In this document: piece by piece, positions 43,334-52,702 of the stretch | How positions within the stretch are numbered: position 1 is the first letter of the stretch | Layout: each line of letters opens with the position of its first letter | From: JACOTV01 sp964579395 | GTDB taxonomy: Bacteria > Patescibacteriota > Microgenomatia > UBA1406 > GWC2-37-13 | Assembly (NCBI GenBank): GCA_964579395.1 | Contig: CAZOFT010000006.1 | Location: forward strand, 27,892-91,891 | Reading direction: 5' to 3' | DNA: 64,000 nt | Made by a program: the position numbers and the translations under genes | The notes under the pieces: model-generated | Told to the model about the DNA's origin: nothing | Seen by the model: only the letters and a program-made list of their open reading frames with translations | The model's database searches: none

Positions 43334-44740
43334 CTAGAAGATCACCAAAAGTGCTGCACCAAGGAGCATCATTGCTGCGCTCGTGATGGCAAGCGGATAG
43401 ACACTGATTCCCGCAACAGGTGGTGTGGGTGTCAGCTCAGCACCGCCGGTCAGATCTGCGTAAAGCGGTCCAGGCGTGGCAGTAATCTGCAGCACCGGAG
43501 TGGCGGTTGCAAACGGCGTCAGTGTCGGTTGCGTCACCGTTGGGCTCACTGCCAGCGTCGGCGTAGCTGATGCAGTTGCAGTCGGGGTTGGTAATCCGGT
43601 CAAGGTGGGGGAAGGGCTTGCGGTCGGCGTTATTGTTCCTCCCGGGGTTGATTCACCTAACACCTGTGTGCCGCTTTTGGCGATGGTAAAAGAATGAGCG
43701 ATGAGGGTGGTGTCGCCGTTTGTGGTGCGTGGCTTTACTTCAACAGTGTATGCGCCTGGTGCAAGTGCCTTAGAAAGGCTTAGCTTCCACACGCCGTCTT
43801 TATCGGCAGTTGCGGTGTAGTACACAGCATTATCTGTGCTTCCTGAGTCGGCTGCCGGCATAAGAGCCACGACCACGTCACTTCCTGCAGGGGCGGTACC
43901 CTTTATCAGCGGAGTGTCAGCGGTAATGACTGCGTCTTTTTTCGGGTAGATCAAGGTGATCGCACCGGTCTTCGCCTCTGTTTGCTTGCTGGCAGTGAGA
44001 TCGGTCTGGGCTCCTCGTGCGATGCTTGTTTTGAGGGGGCTCAGTTGTGATGCGCGAGCACGGACAATCGTTGTTTTGCCGGATTCATCATACACATGGA
44101 TTGTGAGTACATCTTCAGGTTTGAGGGTCTGTAGTTTTCCGTTTGTGCGATTTACGGTGTAGTTGAAGGGTACAAGCCATTCTCCTGAGGATTTGGTGAT
44201 CGTTGAAAGCGGATAGATAGACGGATGTTCGATAACGACAATAGCATTGCCCACCGGTTGGTTGTTGGCAGTGTATTTTCCATATGCAGGCTTATTCTGT
44301 GCCGATTGCTTGAGATTGTCTATGCTGGTAAAGGTAAACGTATCCTTGCCATTTTGAGCATAGATCTCGGAGCCATTTGTGATTTTAAAGTAGTAGGCAG
44401 TGTTGGGTGTAAGATCCTTGAGCGTCACACTGTGATAGGTGTACTCTGTTTTTCCCGTATCATCACGGTCATCATAGCTAATACGGCTCAAGTCATTCTC
44501 TGACGTTCCCCACACTAACCAACCCTGATCATTGTTGGCACTCTTCCAGATGATCGTGGCTTGGGTCGGGAAGATGCTGGTGATCTGCACGTCTGAAAGG
44601 CCGGTATTTTGTGCCTGAATACCGCGCTTGGGAAGTGTGTAGCGTACGAGCGCAAAAGAAGCAACAAGCGCCAAAAGAACCAGCATCACGGTCAGGACGT
44701 GTTTTCTCTTTTTTTGCGTATAGAAATCCGTATAGCTCAT
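43334..44740 (-). CDS. Surface protein with fibronectin III-like and Ig-like domains
   Basis: 468 residues: membrane anchor (about 13-33), a fibronectin type III-like domain (VQITSIFPTQATIIWKS ... SVTLKDLTPNTAYYFKI), a carboxypeptidase-regulatory-like beta domain, an Ig-like domain (LIYPKKDAVITADTPLIKGTAPAG), then a Thr/Pro-rich repeat linker (about 370-435) and a C-terminal hydrophobic segment. Last gene of the cluster headed by pilN/pilO; it overlaps the 61-residue gene by 4 bp. A pilus-associated or adhesive role is inferred from context. Confidence 0.75.
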   Translation of the reverse strand: MSYTDFYTQKKRKHVLTVMLVLLALVASFALVRYTLPKRGIQAQNTGLSDVQITSIFPTQATIIWKSANNDQGWLVWGTSENDLSRISYDDRDDTGKTEYTYHSVTLKDLTPNTAYYFKITNGSEIYAQNGKDTFTFTSIDNLKQSAQNKPAYGKYTANNQPVGNAIVVIEHPSIYPLSTITKSSGEWLVPFNYTVNRTNGKLQTLKPEDVLTIHVYDESGKTTIVRARASQLSPLKTSIARGAQTDLTASKQTEAKTGAITLIYPKKDAVITADTPLIKGTAPAGSDVVVALMPAADSGSTDNAVYYTATADKDGVWKLSLSKALAPGAYTVEVKPRTTNGDTTLIAHSFTIAKSGTQVLGESTPGGTITPTASPSPTLTGLPTPTATASATPTLAVSPTVTQPTLTPFATATPVLQITATPGPLYADLTGGAELTPTPPVAGISVYPLAITSAAMMLLGAALLVIF

Positions 44741-44922
44741 TCTTTTTGCTCCAGTAATTGAAATACTTCAGTCTTCAAGCGTATCTGCTGAACCTGTGGC
44801 GCCTGTTGTATATCTGCATCTAGCTGTTGGGTGGATGAGGTGTGAATGATGTCTGCAACCAGCCACGCAACGACTGTCAGAAATATGCAAATCGAAATGA
44901 TCAGTATTTCTCTTTTATTCAT
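44737..44922 (-). CDS. Small membrane protein in the pilus cluster
   Basis: 61 residues from the ATG at 44922 (MNKREILIISICIF). One N-terminal membrane helix and a short Gln-rich coiled segment. It begins 4 bp after pilO and overlaps the next gene start (4 bp). Position and topology resemble the short bitopic proteins of type IV pilus assembly clusters, but sequence identity is not recognisable. Confidence 0.6.
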   Translation of the reverse strand: MNKREILIISICIFLTVVAWLVADIIHTSSTQQLDADIQQAPQVQQIRLKTEVFQLLEQKE

Positions 44923-44926
44923 AATC

Positions 44927-45529
44927 TTACAGATAATATGCAACGATTTCCAACTGTATTTTTAGATTGCCTGTCTGGGGCGCCACCTCATCAACAGGCA
45001 CGTCTTGTGTTTGCTGGTGGATAAACTCAGTTGAAACAATATTTTTAATACGCTTTTGTTTGTAGAGGCGCTCTTGAAACTTCATATAGGCTTCAAATGT
45101 GGTTAACAAGTTAACGTCAATTTGTATTGCTTGCACATCATTTGTGCTGTTGGTATATACGAGATTTGTTTTATTTATGTTTAGCTGGTCAATCGTGACG
45201 TCACTTTCTTGAGCTGCGCGCTTGATGTCTTCTAACACAGCATTGATTCGGGGTCCGGCCGGCACTGCAGCGTCTGCCATAGGTATCTGCCCTTGGGCGC
45301 GCTCAAGATCATTTTGTGTGCTTAGAATTTGGGAAATTGCTTCTTCATATTGCTTGTTAACATCTTGGAGATTTTTTTCGCGCTGAACCAGTGTAAATGC
45401 AGTTATCAGAGACGGTCTGATAATAAATATGGTAAATACGGAAAACGCAATGAAAAAAAAGATCAGATACGTGTACTGCGGATCAGATTTCTGCAGCTTT
45501 CTCAAAACTCGATTGATTTCAGATTGCAT
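44927..45529 (-). CDS. pilO: PilO-like type IV pilus assembly protein
   Basis: 200 residues: short cytoplasmic N-terminus, membrane helix (about 21-40), a coiled coil (about 48-80) and a ferredoxin-like periplasmic fold ending in KIQLEIVAYY. This is PilO architecture; identity to the family is low but the pilN-like neighbour supports it. It would form the inner-membrane alignment complex with PilN. Confidence 0.7.
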   Translation of the reverse strand: MQSEINRVLRKLQKSDPQYTYLIFFFIAFSVFTIFIIRPSLITAFTLVQREKNLQDVNKQYEEAISQILSTQNDLERAQGQIPMADAAVPAGPRINAVLEDIKRAAQESDVTIDQLNINKTNLVYTNSTNDVQAIQIDVNLLTTFEAYMKFQERLYKQKRIKNIVSTEFIHQQTQDVPVDEVAPQTGNLKIQLEIVAYYL

Positions 45530-45542
45530 AATGGTCAGTGTC

Positions 45543-46070
45543 TCAGCTGGGTTGATACTCCTTCAGCGTAAGCTTAAACTTGTAGGCGTTGTCTTTCTTC
45601 TGAAGGCTCTCGATACGAACTTCTTTAAACTGCTTATCCTCCTGCAGAAAGAGGTAATATTTCTGAAATTGTGTGGGGTTTTGTGTCGTGCCCTCCAAGT
45701 CCATATTCTTTTCAGTTACCTGGGCTCGTTCAAGATATAGTTCTTGGGGGAACGCCAGAAAGACGTATTCAAGCATAGTTCGCTGACGCTGTTGTTGAGT
45801 GATTGCTGCGTCTGCTGTGTCAAGTTGTGCTTTGACTTTTGTTGCATTTTCAAGAAGGGGTTTTACCACCTGAAGGATCTCTTGCTTTCGCTTCACTGAG
45901 TCACGCAGCTCAATTATGTTCTCATCGACGCGGAAGCGAAAAAACAAGACGCCCAACACAACGAGTTGGGTAATGACGAGTACATACCGTAAATAGTTCA
46001 AAAAAAAATACACCGTCTTATCAAAGACAGTTTTTTCTTTTTTTGAAAGCAGGTTGATCCGATGTTTCAT
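45543..46070 (-). CDS. pilN: PilN-like type IV pilus assembly protein
   Basis: 175 residues starting MKHRINLLSKKEK, the INLL motif by which PilN binds PilM. A membrane helix (about 27-46) and coiled coil (about 55-90) are followed by a small alpha/beta domain. First gene of the leftward pilus cluster. No pilM gene is present in the window. Confidence 0.72.
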   Translation of the reverse strand: MKHRINLLSKKEKTVFDKTVYFFLNYLRYVLVITQLVVLGVLFFRFRVDENIIELRDSVKRKQEILQVVKPLLENATKVKAQLDTADAAITQQQRQRTMLEYVFLAFPQELYLERAQVTEKNMDLEGTTQNPTQFQKYYLFLQEDKQFKEVRIESLQKKDNAYKFKLTLKEYQPS

Positions 46071-46125
46071 GCTGCATATATATACTACTCGGTTTTCGGG
46101 TAGCGATGCAAGCGATCACACGGAT

Positions 46126-46371
46126 TTATTTCTTTTTCGCAGGCTTGGTGAGGCGTGCTACGAGCGATTTGAGACGGCTGGCCTTTTTTTTATGAATTAC
46201 ATTCTTTTTGGCTGCTTTGTCGAGCGCCTTGTAGGCATCGGCTGTCGATGTTGTCTTGCCTTTTTTGACGAGTCGAACTGATTTTTTATATTCGTGTTCA
46301 TACTTCTTGTTTCGCGATTCGCGAACCTTATCTTGCTTCATTTTTTTGACTGCTGATTTGATTATTGGCAT
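46126..46371 (-). CDS. rpsT: Ribosomal protein S20
   Basis: 81 residues, highly basic, helical: MPIIKSAVKKMKQDKVRESRN ... ADAYKALDKAAKKNVIHKKKASRLKSRLA-type pattern of bS20, which binds 16S rRNA. It is preceded by an exceptionally complete Shine-Dalgarno sequence (46384-46393). Confidence 0.93.
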   Translation of the reverse strand: MPIIKSAVKKMKQDKVRESRNKKYEHEYKKSVRLVKKGKTTSTADAYKALDKAAKKNVIHKKKASRLKSLVARLTKPAKKK

Positions 46372-46383
46372 AGGATTCTAAGA

Positions 46384-46393
46384 CACCTCCTTT
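46384..46393 (-). promoter_or_regulatory. Full-length Shine-Dalgarno sequence of rpsT
   Basis: AAAGGAGGTG on the minus strand, complementary to the whole anti-SD core, 12 nt before the rpsT ATG. Most genes in this window have little or no SD, so this site stands out. Confidence 0.8.
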
Positions 46394-46420
46394 TATATAT
46401 AGTATTACGAAATTAATTGA

Positions 46421-46873
46421 TTACTCGCTGAGTGAATATGATTTTTCAAATTTTTGCTTTCCGTATGATCCGTCAAAGGTCAACAAGAGCTCTACATCAC
46501 CGTCTACATCGTGATAGACACACGTTCCTGAAGAACAAGTTCCCAATGTAACATCTGCTTCAAGCGTATCTATATCGATTTCTCCGATGGCTCCCTGGGG
46601 GCCTTTTGTTTTTTCGTTATAGGTCACCTGATATTCAATTGCTTCAGTCCCTTTTGGCGGATTTGTAACCGCAATCACCACTTCTTTTCCACCTTTTTGT
46701 GGAGTGAGCGATACTTCGACTGAACTGTCGACATCCGGGATGGATTCGCTTGTTTCAAGCACTTGCTCTGTTCCTTGTGTGTCATTGCTAGATGATCGAT
46801 TCATCCCAAAGACAACAAGTCCTGTTAACACAACTAAGACAACAACCGCGATGATCGCATATTTCTGTTTCAT
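46421..46873 (-). CDS. Membrane-anchored exported protein
   Basis: 150 residues with an N-terminal membrane anchor (about 5-24), an acidic Ser/Glu linker and a beta-rich domain (VVIAVTNPPKGTEAIEYQVTYNEK ... GTCSSGTCVYHDVDGDVELLLTF) with a Cys pair likely to form a disulfide. No lipobox. Family unknown. It lies 3 bp after glyS on the same strand. Confidence 0.65.
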   Translation of the reverse strand: MKQKYAIIAVVVLVVLTGLVVFGMNRSSSNDTQGTEQVLETSESIPDVDSSVEVSLTPQKGGKEVVIAVTNPPKGTEAIEYQVTYNEKTKGPQGAIGEIDIDTLEADVTLGTCSSGTCVYHDVDGDVELLLTFDGSYGKQKFEKSYSLSE

Positions 46874-46876
46874 ATA

Positions 46877-48319
46877 TCAATAAAGAAATGGTAATAAGTA
46901 TTCTTTTATTGTATCAAGTGAAACACGCTCTTGCGAAGCATCGTCACGTCGGCGCACTGTGACAGTATTATCTTCTAGTGTATTATAATCGATTGTGATG
47001 CAAAATGGGGTGCCGATCTCATCTTGTGCTGCATACCGCTTACCGATATTGCCACGGTCGTCCCAAGCGATCGGCATTGATTCCTGCAGTGATTCATATA
47101 CTTGTTGCGCTTTTTCAACGAGTTCGGGTTTATTTGACACAAGCGGAAACACAGCAGCTTTATACGGCGCCAGGCGTGGTGTGAGTGCCAGATAGGTGCG
47201 CCCCTCATCTTCCCGATACGCATCGCAGAGTACCATCAGTAGTATTCGATTCACGCCGACAGCTGGCTCAATAACGTGAGGGAGAATTTTTTTACCCGAA
47301 TGCGGGTCTTGAATGGTAAGATCTTTTTTCGCATGCTGGCTGTGTTGGGTCAAGTCGTAATCGGTTCGATAGGCCAATCCCCACAGTTCTTTATAGCCAA
47401 ATGGATACTGATACTCTAAATCCTCTGTGCGACGACTGTAAAACGAGCGCTCTTCATCAGTATGAGTGCGCCAGCGCAAATTTGCTTCCTGAATTCCGAG
47501 TGTCTTCGTGATAAACTCCCACATAGACTTCTTCCAGTCTTCGTAGAGCGGTTCCCAATCGGTCTGTTCAGGGTCAAAGAAGTATTCGATTTCAGCCTGT
47601 TCAAACTCAATGGTGCGGAAAATGGAGTTACCCAACGTGATTTCATTGCGAAAGCTTTTTCCTATTTGTCCCACGCCAAACGGTAGGCGAACACGATTGG
47701 TATCTATGATATTTTTGAAGTTTGTGAAAATGCCTTGTGCTGTTTCTCCGCGAAGGTAGGCGAGTGATTGATCGCCTTCTACGATCCCCAAATTGACGGG
47801 AAATAGGAGGTTAAACTGGCGGACCGGTGTCCAATCGTGCTTTTTGCAGTTGGGGCACGGGATCTTATAATGCGTAACGAGTGCATCCATCTGATCCGGT
47901 GATAATCCTTCGATCTGGATTTTTCCCGACTTAGTATCAGTTATCGTATCAATTCCGTCAGGTATGTTTTGTAAGTCGACATTGTTAGCAGACTCAAGGT
48001 AGTCTTCGATTAAATGATCAGCACGGGTGCGGTGCTTGCAGGCACGGCAATCAACCAGTGCATCGCTGAATCCACTCGTGTGTCCTGAGGCGTCCCAGAT
48101 TTTGTGTGATGACATGATGGAGGAGTCAAGACCCACCATGTCGCGGCGTCTATGAATAAATGCGTCCCACCACAATGACTTTATGTTGCGAAGAAGCTCG
48201 GTGCCCAGAGGTCCATAATCATAGGTATTGGCGAGTCCGCCGTATATTTCTGATCCCGGATAGATAAAACCGCGACGCTTTGCGAGGGCAGTGATTGAAT
48301 CAATAGTCGGTGTGTTCAT
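46877..48319 (-). CDS. glyS: Glycyl-tRNA synthetase (alpha2 type)
   Basis: Charges tRNA-Gly. 480 residues from the ATG at 48319, where family similarity begins (ITALAKRRGFIYPGSEIYGGLANTYDYGPLG). The frame to 48580 adds 87 unrelated residues lying over recO. Class II motifs: motif 2 region FRNEITLGNSIFRTIEFEQAEIEYF; motif 3 GVNRILLMVL. This is the homodimeric single-chain GlyRS, not the alpha2beta2 form. It lies 25 bp after recO. Confidence 0.94.
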   Translation of the reverse strand: MNTPTIDSITALAKRRGFIYPGSEIYGGLANTYDYGPLGTELLRNIKSLWWDAFIHRRRDMVGLDSSIMSSHKIWDASGHTSGFSDALVDCRACKHRTRADHLIEDYLESANNVDLQNIPDGIDTITDTKSGKIQIEGLSPDQMDALVTHYKIPCPNCKKHDWTPVRQFNLLFPVNLGIVEGDQSLAYLRGETAQGIFTNFKNIIDTNRVRLPFGVGQIGKSFRNEITLGNSIFRTIEFEQAEIEYFFDPEQTDWEPLYEDWKKSMWEFITKTLGIQEANLRWRTHTDEERSFYSRRTEDLEYQYPFGYKELWGLAYRTDYDLTQHSQHAKKDLTIQDPHSGKKILPHVIEPAVGVNRILLMVLCDAYREDEGRTYLALTPRLAPYKAAVFPLVSNKPELVEKAQQVYESLQESMPIAWDDRGNIGKRYAAQDEIGTPFCITIDYNTLEDNTVTVRRRDDASQERVSLDTIKEYLLPFLY

Positions 48320-48344
48320 AGAAATAGCATGTAAACAGCCACTA

Positions 48345-48872
48345 TTATACCCCATAGGTGGGGAGTTTTTCACCGGTGACTTCCTCAAATACCCGCTCAT
48401 AACGTACATCATCTCGAGACTCAGGCAGGTATCCCAGTTGATCAAGTGTTTCAATGAGGTGTGCTTGCGTAATATGTGCTGCGTCGTGTGGGTGTTTGTG
48501 AAGCATTTGAAAGAGCAGAAGTGTCCGATCAAATAGGGTGGGTTCCGGTTGTTCGGCAGGGAGGAGTCTATCGAGTGCAAATAGGTATGTGTACATGGCC
48601 TGAAGTTGTTTGGATTGTTCTTTTATGCTTGAAAAGCCGCTGATAAGACTGGTTTCTTGTATGTGATGATATTCGCCTCGAGTACTCAGTATGATGCGAA
48701 TGTAGTTGCCTGTCTCCAGGTGCGGTGCACGTCGACTCGTAATTTTCTTTACTCCTCGTGCGATCGCTATCACCTTTCCGTACTCTCGGGTAAAGAGAAA
48801 TATCATACTGTCTTGGGAAGGAAGCGACTTTCGTTTCAGAACAAGCGCACTACTTTGACGTTGCGTGGGCAT
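48345..48872 (-). CDS. recO: Recombination protein RecO, short form
   Basis: Mediates RecA loading with RecR. 175 residues from the ATG at 48872 against about 240 for typical RecO. The N-terminal OB fold is clear (ALVLKRKSLPSQDSMIFLFTREYGKVIAIARGVKK) and a helical region follows, but the zinc-finger and C-terminal part are missing. Upstream of glyS in the same direction. Confidence 0.78.
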   Translation of the reverse strand: MPTQRQSSALVLKRKSLPSQDSMIFLFTREYGKVIAIARGVKKITSRRAPHLETGNYIRIILSTRGEYHHIQETSLISGFSSIKEQSKQLQAMYTYLFALDRLLPAEQPEPTLFDRTLLLFQMLHKHPHDAAHITQAHLIETLDQLGYLPESRDDVRYERVFEEVTGEKLPTYGV

Positions 48873-48902
48873 ATGGGTATCAGTATAGCGCACCAACCGG
48901 GC

Positions 48903-50924
48903 TTACGGCTTGAGAAGTTGATCAGTGGCAAACGGACCATCAAAGAGCTCTTTACCCAAGTAGTCTACGGTGAGTGATTGCTTATCTTTTTCTACACCGC
49001 CCTGCTTTTCAATAAGAAGGCTGTAGTCCTTCTTTGTGATCGACGATGGGAGTTCATAGGTTACTGTTACTTTTGCCAATCCCTTCGGTTCCACTGTCAT
49101 AAATCCTTCAAAGACAGTCTTTTCAAACTCATCATAGGTTTTCACCTTGGTCTGCGAACCGACAAACTGATCCAGTTTTGAGCCTTTCGGCACATAAATG
49201 CGCACCCAGTTACGAAGCGTAGCATTCAAGCACAGTCCGCCTCGTTCAAGATTACAGTCAGAGTGAGGGTGCGGGTTTTTATAAGTGATTGTGACTTCAC
49301 GATAGAGTTTGCCGTCTTTTTCTGTAGTCTTTGATTCGATTGCTTCTTCCACAAACAGGTTAGACTTGGCGCCGGCAAAGTTGACACCGTTGACGTGGAG
49401 AAAGTCGCTGTCGGTCATACGGATACGTCCGGCAAAGTTGACACGTTCAGCAGCATCCTGCAGCTTCTTGTCTTTAAAGTTCATCATGATGTGCTTTTCA
49501 TTCAGGTTCTCATACATTTGCTGGGCGAGCGTACCCCAGTATTTTGAAGGAGAAAAGCCGATGGCTTTGTAAAACAATGCATACATCAGATCTCCCAAAA
49601 TTCCTTTACGGTCAGTCTTTATGTAATTGACCGGACGATCTACTAAGTCAAAAAGCTGATAAATAACCTGCGGGCAGCCACAGCGATCATCTTCGTTTGC
49701 AGAGAACGTGATACCATCCACTTCGGTATCGCCGAAGATGCGCAGCATGTCGACAAGCACTTTAGAGTCGAGCATGATGATGCCGTCGTAGGACTTATCG
49801 ATACTGCTTTTTTTATACAAGTCTTCAAAGAGCTCAATCGAGGTGGGAAGATCAGGAGACAGATTGCTGTCGCGCACATAAAACTGACTCACTCCCTTGT
49901 GGTAGGTAAGAATCTCTTCAGGTGCTTTCGGATGATTGCTGATTGCTGCGTCCATGGAATATATATCCTCTGAGCGCTCGATTTTAATACGACCATCCTT
50001 GATGTTGAAAAATGCATATGAAGTAAGGAATCCTCCAGTGGCACGACGCTCGTTGTTGTTTTGGAATAAAATCAGATAGGTTTTTTCATCATCTTTACCG
50101 AGAATAACCGGCAGTTGCTTAAGAAGCGGTTTTGCATCAACAAACAGTGAAGTGACACCGTTGAACTGCTCTTTGATATTGACGATGCGATCGCGGACAA
50201 ACGTCTTGCCGACTTGCTTCGGGTATCGGTTCGGATCGATTTTGCTCAGGCGTATGTCTGCTTGTTCAATGTTTTCTGAAATGGGGTCAAGGTTTTTAAC
50301 CAGTTTATCCAATGTGAGGACGGCAAACTGAAGGCGATCTTCTGCTGACTTGTCCACAAATGATGCCTCACCTTTTTTGAAGCCGAGAAGATCAGCGTAG
50401 GGGGCAATGGCTTTGATGCTTTGTTGCCCTGCGTTTATTGAGTAGCGTCCTGCCTCAACGGCATTTTTCATGTCCGAGACATACGGGATGAATGCTGCCC
50501 AGTAGAGCCCTTTTGCGTCGCGCTCAACGTCTTTGTATGCGACAGAGACACCGTCCATTTTGGCCTGTATCTGGTCGAGATCATTCTCTTTTGCTGCTGC
50601 TTTCAGTTCTTGACCAGCTGCTTGAACTTTGCTGAGGCTCGATTTCAAAGCAAGTGCCGGACGGATAATGCCAACAAAAGCGATCAGAAGTACGACGACT
50701 GAAACACCAATAACGGTGCTTAGTGTTTTTTTCTTAGTTTTTGACAGACTGGCGCTGCGTTTACCTCGTTTTTTCATAGGGGTATCTGACGGAGATTCCG
50801 TAGAAGAATTATACCCTGAACCCCAGGCGATATCAAACTGTGTCTCGTCATTGAGTGATTTGGGTGATTGAGTGTTTGCTGAGGTGTCGCTTACACCGCT
50901 CCTTTCCCGGTTATCATTATCCAT
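48903..50924 (-). CDS. DUF4012 membrane protein
   Basis: 673 residues. Acidic cytoplasmic N-terminus, Lys/Arg stretch, membrane helix (about 69-89), a helical region with repeated coiled coil, and a large extracellular domain containing the DUF4012 core (YLILFQNNNERRATGGFLTSYAFFNIKDGRI). Such proteins occur in polysaccharide clusters of CPR bacteria and Actinobacteria; the biochemical role is unknown. Its 5' end overlaps the sugar transferase gene by 34 bp. Confidence 0.85.
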   Translation of the reverse strand: MDNDNRERSGVSDTSANTQSPKSLNDETQFDIAWGSGYNSSTESPSDTPMKKRGKRSASLSKTKKKTLSTVIGVSVVVLLIAFVGIIRPALALKSSLSKVQAAGQELKAAAKENDLDQIQAKMDGVSVAYKDVERDAKGLYWAAFIPYVSDMKNAVEAGRYSINAGQQSIKAIAPYADLLGFKKGEASFVDKSAEDRLQFAVLTLDKLVKNLDPISENIEQADIRLSKIDPNRYPKQVGKTFVRDRIVNIKEQFNGVTSLFVDAKPLLKQLPVILGKDDEKTYLILFQNNNERRATGGFLTSYAFFNIKDGRIKIERSEDIYSMDAAISNHPKAPEEILTYHKGVSQFYVRDSNLSPDLPTSIELFEDLYKKSSIDKSYDGIIMLDSKVLVDMLRIFGDTEVDGITFSANEDDRCGCPQVIYQLFDLVDRPVNYIKTDRKGILGDLMYALFYKAIGFSPSKYWGTLAQQMYENLNEKHIMMNFKDKKLQDAAERVNFAGRIRMTDSDFLHVNGVNFAGAKSNLFVEEAIESKTTEKDGKLYREVTITYKNPHPHSDCNLERGGLCLNATLRNWVRIYVPKGSKLDQFVGSQTKVKTYDEFEKTVFEGFMTVEPKGLAKVTVTYELPSSITKKDYSLLIEKQGGVEKDKQSLTVDYLGKELFDGPFATDQLLKP

Positions 50925-51550
50925 GGGGTTTTCAGGATGATTCGTAAATCGTTCACGAATGAAATAGTATCTACATAGTATGCATCAAGGGCAATGCGTT
51001 TGTCAAAGTTAATTTCTGAGCGGCCTGACACTTGCCACAGTCCGGTAATTCCCGGCTTGACTGAGAGTACCTTGCGGACCTCTGATTTAGTATGGGGATA
51101 CTTTTTTTGCTGCTCTTCAAGCTCGTCTTTATAGTATGCGCGCGGTCCGACGATGCTCATTTCGCCTTTGAGAACATTGAGCAGTTGCGGAAGCTCATCG
51201 ATTGAGTGTTTGCGAATAAACTTTCCGACCGGGGTTATGCGCGGGTCATTCATCAGCTTGTAGCTGCTTTTTTTATACTCTTTATACAGCTCGGCAAGTT
51301 TTGGATCTTCTCTCAGCATCTGATGTGCATTCGTTATCATAGAGCGAAACTTGTACATCTTGAATCGCTGTGTATATTGGCCGACACGTTCAGGCACATC
51401 AGCAAAGATGGGTCCCGTTGATGTTGCCTTGATGCAGATTGCTGCGACAAGCGAAATTGGGGAAAAGATCAGAAGGAGTACTGTAGCAAGAACCACGTCT
51501 ACGAGGCGTTTGCTGTATCGTTCATACGCTTCGCCTACGAAAGGATTCAT
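50891..51550 (-). CDS. Undecaprenyl-phosphate sugar-phosphotransferase
   Basis: 219 residues of the bacterial sugar transferase (WcaJ/WbaP C-terminal) family. It transfers a sugar 1-phosphate to the lipid carrier to start glycan synthesis. One N-terminal membrane hairpin (about 15-38), then KMYKFRSM, SIDELPQLLNVLKGEMSIVGPRAYY and KPGITGLWQVSGRS. The N-terminal multi-spanning region of longer homologues is absent. Confidence 0.92.
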   Translation of the reverse strand: MNPFVGEAYERYSKRLVDVVLATVLLLIFSPISLVAAICIKATSTGPIFADVPERVGQYTQRFKMYKFRSMITNAHQMLREDPKLAELYKEYKKSSYKLMNDPRITPVGKFIRKHSIDELPQLLNVLKGEMSIVGPRAYYKDELEEQQKKYPHTKSEVRKVLSVKPGITGLWQVSGRSEINFDKRIALDAYYVDTISFVNDLRIILKTPWIMITGKGAV

Positions 51551-51576
51551 GTATAGTGTATTCGCAAATTGAGATG

Positions 51577-52665
51577 TTAGGTAAGGTGCTCGTGCTCAGT
51601 ACCCTGAAAACTCTCAACCAGCGTCTTGATCTTGCCGACTGATTTTTTCTGGGTGATGAGGAGTACGTCACCGGTATTAACTACCAGCAAGTCTTCAAGA
51701 TCAATTCCGACGACAAGCTGAGTCTTGCTGTAATTGTAGATTAAATTGTCGGCGCTGTCACGTAGAAGTACATGTCCGTTGGTGACATTGTCATCCTGAC
51801 TACCTTGGAGTGCTTCCTTAAGAGCCTCCCAAGCTCCCACATCGCTCCATCCGATATCTTCAACGATGACGTATGCATCTTCTTTATTCAGCTTCTCAAG
51901 AAGGGCGTTATCAAAGTTTATTGATGGCATTTTGGCGTATTCAGTCTCCAAGACATCATCAAAAGAGTCAGTACCGATCGCTTCATCGATGGCTTTGGTG
52001 ATGGCGGCGATCTCCGGAACATGCTGGGTAAACAGTTTGTTCAGGTATGATGGGCGAATGACAAAGTAGCCGAGATTCCAGCAGTAATTGCCGTCTTCAA
52101 AGTATTTTTGTGCAACACTTTTTTCCGGACGGTATTGAAATCCTTCAAAGGAATACAGCGGAACACCTTCAACAGCCTTGAGTGCGCCACCAAAATGAAT
52201 CCAGCCCAAGTTGTCTGAGGCAAAGCGGGGTTCTTGTCCAATAAATACGATTTTTTCAGGTTCTTCAGCGAGTGTTGCCTCAGCAGAATGAAGAAGCGAC
52301 TTGAATCGATCTTCCTGGCGCACCAAGTGATCGCTCCATAAAATGGTGACAGGATCATCGCTGCCGGTCACTTTTTTAATGTATGACACAGCGTATGCAA
52401 CGGCCGGACCGACGTCTTTTTTATGCGGTTCTCCGATAATGTTTTGTTCAGGGAGGAAAGGAAGCTGTTTGTGAACGATTTCTTTGTAGGCATTTCCGGT
52501 CGAGATGAAGATATCTTCGGCTTTGATCTCGGGCATAAGCCGGTCAATTGTGGCTTGAAGCGTTGATTTGTCACCGATCAAACTTTCAAATTGTTTGGGG
52601 GATTTTTTTCGGGAGAGCGGCCACAATCGGGTTCCTACTCCACCGGCAAATATTACTGCGCGCAT
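51577..52665 (-). CDS. manC: Mannose-1-phosphate guanylyltransferase
   Basis: Makes GDP-mannose from mannose 1-phosphate and GTP. 362 residues, nucleotidyltransferase domain with FAGGVGTRLWPLSRKKSPKQF and the VEDIGWSDVGAWEAL segment; the C-terminal isomerase domain of bifunctional ManC is absent. It precedes the sugar transferase in the same direction and likely supplies its nucleotide sugar. Confidence 0.93.
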   Translation of the reverse strand: MRAVIFAGGVGTRLWPLSRKKSPKQFESLIGDKSTLQATIDRLMPEIKAEDIFISTGNAYKEIVHKQLPFLPEQNIIGEPHKKDVGPAVAYAVSYIKKVTGSDDPVTILWSDHLVRQEDRFKSLLHSAEATLAEEPEKIVFIGQEPRFASDNLGWIHFGGALKAVEGVPLYSFEGFQYRPEKSVAQKYFEDGNYCWNLGYFVIRPSYLNKLFTQHVPEIAAITKAIDEAIGTDSFDDVLETEYAKMPSINFDNALLEKLNKEDAYVIVEDIGWSDVGAWEALKEALQGSQDDNVTNGHVLLRDSADNLIYNYSKTQLVVGIDLEDLLVVNTGDVLLITQKKSVGKIKTLVESFQGTEHEHLT

Positions 52666-52702
52666 GGTATCTTAGTATAGAAAAAACTCAATAATGATAG
52701 TG

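Noticed and set aside
46075..46110. Hairpin CTACTCGGTTTTCGGGTAG after rpsT as a terminator
   Set aside because: Short stem with mismatches and no U-run on the minus strand (TATATATA follows).
48320..48580. N-terminal extension of GlyRS
   Set aside because: It overlaps recO in another frame and has no GlyRS similarity; the ATG at 48319 fits the family.
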